Assembly: GCA_025267735.1 (NCBI GenBank)
Contig: CM046307.1
Location: 34,029,231-34,093,230, forward strand
Length of the DNA stretch: 64,000 nt
DNA from: Mactra quadrangularis
Taxonomy: Eukaryota; Mollusca; Bivalvia; Venerida; Mactridae
Direction of reading: 5' to 3'
In this document: positions 59,950-64,000 of the stretch, one piece after another
How positions within the stretch are numbered: the stretch's first letter is position 1
How the letters are laid out: each line of letters opens with the position of its first letter
Made by a program: the position numbers and the translations under genes
Notes under the pieces: model-generated
What the model was told of the DNA's origin: nothing
Database searches by the model: none
What the model saw: only the letters and a program-made list of their open reading frames with translations

Positions 59950-60898
59950 GACTAGCTCTATGCACTGGAGGTATTAGCCTTGTTTTGTAATTAACTGAAG
60001 GTTTCCACACTTACTTTGGACGCCCAAAGAATCTCTATTCAGTTATTCAGAGATTCCCCCTAATGTAAGGGATTTCTTAAGTAGAAGACAAATATTTTAC
60101 ATTAATAGTGGCTCAAATTCAGACAAAAATAGAGCTTTTTAATGGAGTCTGATGAAATTTTGAACTAAGAATCACAGGGATTCCTCCTGAGATTTGGGAA
60201 CATCAGAATCCAAGGACAATGTTTATGTTGAACCCTGAACCGTAACATGGCTGCTTGAAAAGTCTAGCTTGTTGAATTGCACATGAAGTTCCTAGTGAGC
60301 AAGTTTGTCTGGATTGAAACAGGCTTATATTTGTATTTACTAGCGGCTAGAAAATGGAAGATTTTGTGGGAAATTGTGGCAAGTTTAGTTTTTAATTATG
60401 ATATTAATCTTTTATTGACAGTCTTATTATACTATGCTAAATGTACTATCACCTGAAAAAATTAAAGAATTTGTGTTTATTGACTTTGACTTAAAATCAT
60501 GTTTTTTAAGGAGAGTTATTGTGAATGATAATGGACACAATGATTTAAAAAGGGTTTTTGCAAAAACTACAAGTCCTAGAAATAAAACATGAGGCAGGTA
60601 GCTTCACTTTGTGGTTCTTTAAAGAATATTCAATGTTGCTTCTGGAATCAAATTTGACTCTATTCCATGGTCTACAACTTGACGGGGAAATCTGAGTATT
60701 CTTGCATGAAACTACTTTGCCTATAGGGAACAATTTAAGAGTGTCTGGTCTCTCTTGTCAGGTAAATTGTATTTATAAATACAGTGATTACTTAATATTT
60801 ACTGAAGAATAGAGTGATGTGTGTTGTGTTAATTGAAAATACTTATTAAGTATTATTATAAATGTCATTGTTTAAACACTTCTTTCATATTTAATCAT

Positions 60899-60914
60899 GT
60901 AATAAATAAATAAA
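60899..60914 (+). terminator. Candidate poly(A) signal of MRGBP
   Basis: Overlapping AATAAATAAATAAATA about 950 nt after the MRGBP stop. The intervening sequence is free of recognised repeats, consistent with a 3' UTR. It is not proof, given the AT-rich context. Confidence 0.4.
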
Positions 60915-61800
60915 TATCAAAACCATAATGTGTGCAGTTGTCTCTCTTAGTCATATATACTTATTTTTCATAGATTACAAAACAATGGCCTTGTTCAATA
61001 TGCCAAGTAAAAGGGCTGTAGAGATGTAATCTAAAACTAACAATGTTTGGGCTTTCCATCCACACTACAGCAGGGAAAACCCATCAATTTGACTTCTAGA
61101 TAAATTATATTAAAGAAGTTGGTATACTGTCTATAGTGACACTACTATGTGATAAGATGTTGGTTAAGGAGTACTACATGCACATGAACAGCTTAGTATG
61201 ATAGGTTTAAAAAATAACTGACCTAAACATGATGATTTTCTATGTAGGCAACAACACTGCTTGTGTCTGTTTCACTTAATGTAGACATTAATGTTGTGAA
61301 TTATAGAGTATCAAAGTAATTCAGCTTCAGATAATTATCAGTAAAATGCTTTACTATCTTCCTGTTTATATCTTAATGATGTTCTTGTACACTAAAATGA
61401 TTTTTACAGCTTTAATGCAAGATTGGTTGTTCTATAGAGTATGCAGTAGTACAACACTTGTACACAACAGGGAGTCAAAATGCCACAAAACTATGATGTC
61501 TCATGGCAGATTTGCCTGAGTGTTGAACTCTCCTCAATTATTACTCTGACTGGGCTTGGCGAGTCTGACCAAAATTTGTAAGACTTAAAAGAGAGAGACA
61601 TACTAGTGCAATCTCCATCAACAGATATCCTATAGACTGCTGTCATATAGGATCCCTAAGGGTTGCTCGGAGGGTCATGTAGTGATGACCAATCAATGTG
61701 TTGCTTTGAACTAGAAGAAACACTATTATTGGAATCTTTATTTTGTAATTTCTATTTTTAAACATGAGATTTGAGAGCTTAGTTGACGGTGGTGTTACTA
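60915..61800. other. Downstream intergenic sequence
   Basis: No gene recognised. GGCAGATTTGCCTGAGTGTT at about 61505 repeats the key word of the foldback element at 38950, a possible fragment of the same family. Confidence 0.4.
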
Positions 61801-61811
61801 ACAAGCTGTGA

Positions 61812-62093
61812 TTTGACGATCTTTTCAAATTGCATGGCATAGACGATGTAAACAAGTTACAAAACAATGATTGCATCATAAATATTAAAATGAGAAAAGG
61901 TCTCCTGAACGTGACCCTCATAACCAAACAGCCTGAATTAGCAAGTATGACAACAGAGGATTTTAGATCAGGTTTAAATCAGATTGATACAAGTCGGACT
62001 TCCCCAAAGGTGTACAGATATGATCACAATAAACCCATCCTTGACAGGCATCTTGAAATAAGAATGGTATACTTACAAAAAAATGACAATTGA
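61812..62093 (+). other. Uncharacterised ORF with coding-like composition (partial or decayed)
   Basis: After an in-frame TGA, the frame is open for about 93 codons. It includes LHGIDDVNKLQNNDCIINIK, LLNVTLITKQPELASMTTED and SRTSPKVYRYDHNKPILDRH before the stop. The amino-acid usage (balanced charge, few Phe/Leu/Ile runs) is unlike the chance ORFs around it. No good ATG opens it and no splice acceptor was assigned. I do not recognise a family. It may be a last exon, a processed pseudogene or chance. Confidence 0.3.
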
Positions 62094-62099
62094 ATTTAA

Positions 62100-63465
62100 A
62101 ACATTTTACTTTACACAATGATAATATATACAGTGTATCTATATAAATCAATCAACAAAAAAATAATTACATATTTACAATACACATACATACATGTATC
62201 AATATTTAAGACTACTACTAATGTTTATATTAAAACATATTTGTTACAAAATCTCATATCATCTACTATGTATTTCATATACCGGGGATTCAATTCAGAC
62301 AATTTAGAATAATATTACAATTTATAATATAGCACAATTTTCACACGGATGAATTCAAAGAATGGGAGAGACCTTAGGTTTAACAATTAAAACTAAATCT
62401 GTAAAGACTTATTGAGACGATCAAAAGTTACAATAGTTTTCTTTTGTATAAAGATGGAATGATGAGTATTGTTTAATTTTCATTCAACTTTTAGCATTGC
62501 ATACATTAACCCCACTGATTTAAATACTCAATAATCTTGATAATCCTTGTACATAAATATGGTATCTATTTTATGTATCATGAGTAGAGGACTGAAGTAA
62601 ATAATCCTATTACCAAGATTCATGTGTATACCACAGACAGTTGAATGAAACTTAACAGTATAATGGTTCAAATCCAAAAGCTGTCAACTGGAGATTGGCA
62701 GAGACCAATAGTATCCAAAAGAAGATTGACCAAGACTTCATGATCCATCCTGAGCTATGATCAAGTCCAATAGCTTTGACGATTTAAGTAATATGGAAAA
62801 ATTGTGCTATTTTACATGTTAACATAAAATAATCATACACCAAACAATGCATCCTGAATGTTGGAACCAGTTCTATATAGAAGGAAGTTGCAACCTAAAT
62901 TCTGCTCAGTGGTATCAATATAAAGTACTTACTGATAGGTCAGTGCAAAACTAATCTAACTATATGTAAGTAAAAATAATGTAGACTAGTTTTGCTCTGA
63001 CCAATATCTGTTTATTCATCAATTAACAGACATAGGATGCAGTCCGACAGTCATTTAGTTTTTGTTTTAATTCAAAGGTTGGTACTGATTCATTACCTTA
63101 CAGAAAATAGACAGTTTCTGTCTTAACACGGGAAACATTTCTTTTTATTCCAATGGAGATCATTCTTAGTACTTTTTTTTTTTCCAGACAAACAGATAAA
63201 TATTTACACTAGTCTGTAATTTATGTTCATTTAAACAGTTAATAACAATCCTAATTTTAACTAGCTCATTAACTATGCTATAAACATACATGTATTTAAA
63301 AGTAAGAAATTATAATTTATTTAAAACATTTAATGGTGGTAAGATGATAATACTAAAATAGGCCAAAATAAGAAAAACTTCCAGAATGAAAATTACTATA
63401 GATAAAATACAAATAAAAAAAAGAACCATGTATACAATTACAATATATTCAGAACATAGCTATAC
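62100..63465. other. AT-rich intergenic sequence with one small hairpin
   Basis: No ORF with family character. The hairpin at 62938-63002 is listed separately. Confidence 0.4.
62938..63002. repeat. 22-bp-stem hairpin, copy 1
   Basis: GGTCAGTGCAAAACTAATCT pairs with AGACTAGTTTTGCTCTGACC, with about three mismatches and a ~20-nt loop. A related hairpin lies at 63783-63828. Confidence 0.65.
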
Positions 63466-63469
63466 CTAA

Positions 63470-63515
63470 CAAGAGGATCATGATGGCCCTTCATCGCTCA
63501 CCTGAGTACCACTGG
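63470..63515 (+). repeat. Fragment of a bivalve repeat (ACAAGAG..ATCGCTCACCTGAG)
   Basis: AACAAGAGGATCATGATGGC followed by CATCGCTCACCTGAG matches a short terminal sequence I recognise as frequent in bivalve genomes. The rest of the element is not evident. Confidence 0.4.
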
Positions 63516-63782
63516 TGCATTTATGAACAGAGTAAGATTTATTTATTTTAGTAATGGTTATCACACTTCCATTGCACCTAATATCCCAGAATTTTGGCTA
63601 ACTTTACTGTATTTGTTTGCTATAACAATAATAATTATACCTTGAATACAATTTTGAGTTTTGTGCATTGAGTTTAGTAACTAGTTTCATAGCCTTACTT
63701 GGACTCCAGTTGCTGTAATTCTGTTTAACTGTATATCACTTTTGAATAAATATGAAAGTGGTACTATTAATATATTTCAATC

Positions 63783-63828
63783 GGTCAGCACAAAACTATT
63801 TATATGTAGTTAGACTTTTGTGCTGACT
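63783..63828. repeat. Related hairpin, copy 2
   Basis: GGTCAGCACAAAACTA pairs with TAGACTTTTGTGCTGACT around a short loop. The stem sequence is shared with the hairpin at 62938. Confidence 0.6.
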
Positions 63829-64000
63829 CATCAATTTGTTCTTTGAAGGTTGTTAAATGAATGTGAGATCAAAAGTTTATAATATAGAATCTAAATATTG
63901 TCATAAATAGGGTGATCTCATATAAAAGGACATACATATATGATATTCGTAATTTGATAGACAACATACCGTACATTGTATATTTAAATCATTGCAAACA

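Noticed and set aside
1..64000. A novel defence, secretion or biosynthetic system
   Set aside because: No operon-like gene clusters or unexplained multi-domain ORFs exist. The window is two split housekeeping-type genes in a transposon-rich background.

Overview
This is a eukaryotic, strongly AT-rich, intron-bearing nuclear segment with very low coding density. The repeat families point to a bivalve mollusc. They include GACCTTGACC-type tandem elements ending in ACAAGAGCTC, AAAGGGCAATAACTC arrays, an ATACCCCC repeat, and a tRNA-SINE with an AACGCCGT tail domain. The species cannot be named from the sequence alone. Almost every open reading frame of 60-100 codons is chance or lies inside a repeat. 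Only two conserved cellular genes are supported, and both are split by introns of about 10-11 kb. Gene 1 (minus strand) is COA7, a Sel1-repeat cytochrome c oxidase assembly factor. Two exons are visible (18789-18935 and 7281-7747) and their splice phases match exactly. The N-terminal exon was not found. Gene 2 (plus strand) is MRGBP/Eaf7, the MRG-binding subunit of the NuA4/TIP60 acetyltransferase complex. It is complete in four exons (45631-45733, 56309-56427, 56632-56827, 59792-59949) with consistent GT/AG junctions and phases and a CDS of 576 nt. Layout: 1-7000 holds inverted-repeat elements and degenerate SINEs. 7139-18935 is COA7 exon 3, its 11-kb intron full of bivalve tandem elements and a young SINE with a 12-bp target duplication, then exon 2. 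20301-27740 is a composite of nested insertions: a foldback-like repeat hit by a Tigger-like element (itself hit by a retroposon), a TA-flanked transposon and a long-TIR element. 28203-31845 is a 3.6-kb foldback element built of GGACCCACC units. 33700-35730 has a segmental duplication and an 18-bp-type minisatellite. 36263-38262 is a 5'-truncated L2/CR1-like LINE with RT C-terminal remains. 38530-44250 has SINEs, another foldback repeat and a Penelope-like element that appears to be split by a 3.2-kb insertion containing a hAT element. 45881-48363, in MRGBP intron 1, is a three-level nest of transposons, each with its own target duplication. 50440-51440 holds two low-complexity minisatellites. 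56912-57901 is a pogo/Tigger-like element in MRGBP intron 3. The two genes are not functionally linked; one is a mitochondrial assembly factor and the other a chromatin subunit. The unusual content is the transposon architecture: at least three independent foldback elements with internal tandem units, and several insertions whose empty sites can be reconstructed from duplicated sequence inside this same window. No new enzymatic or defence system is evident.
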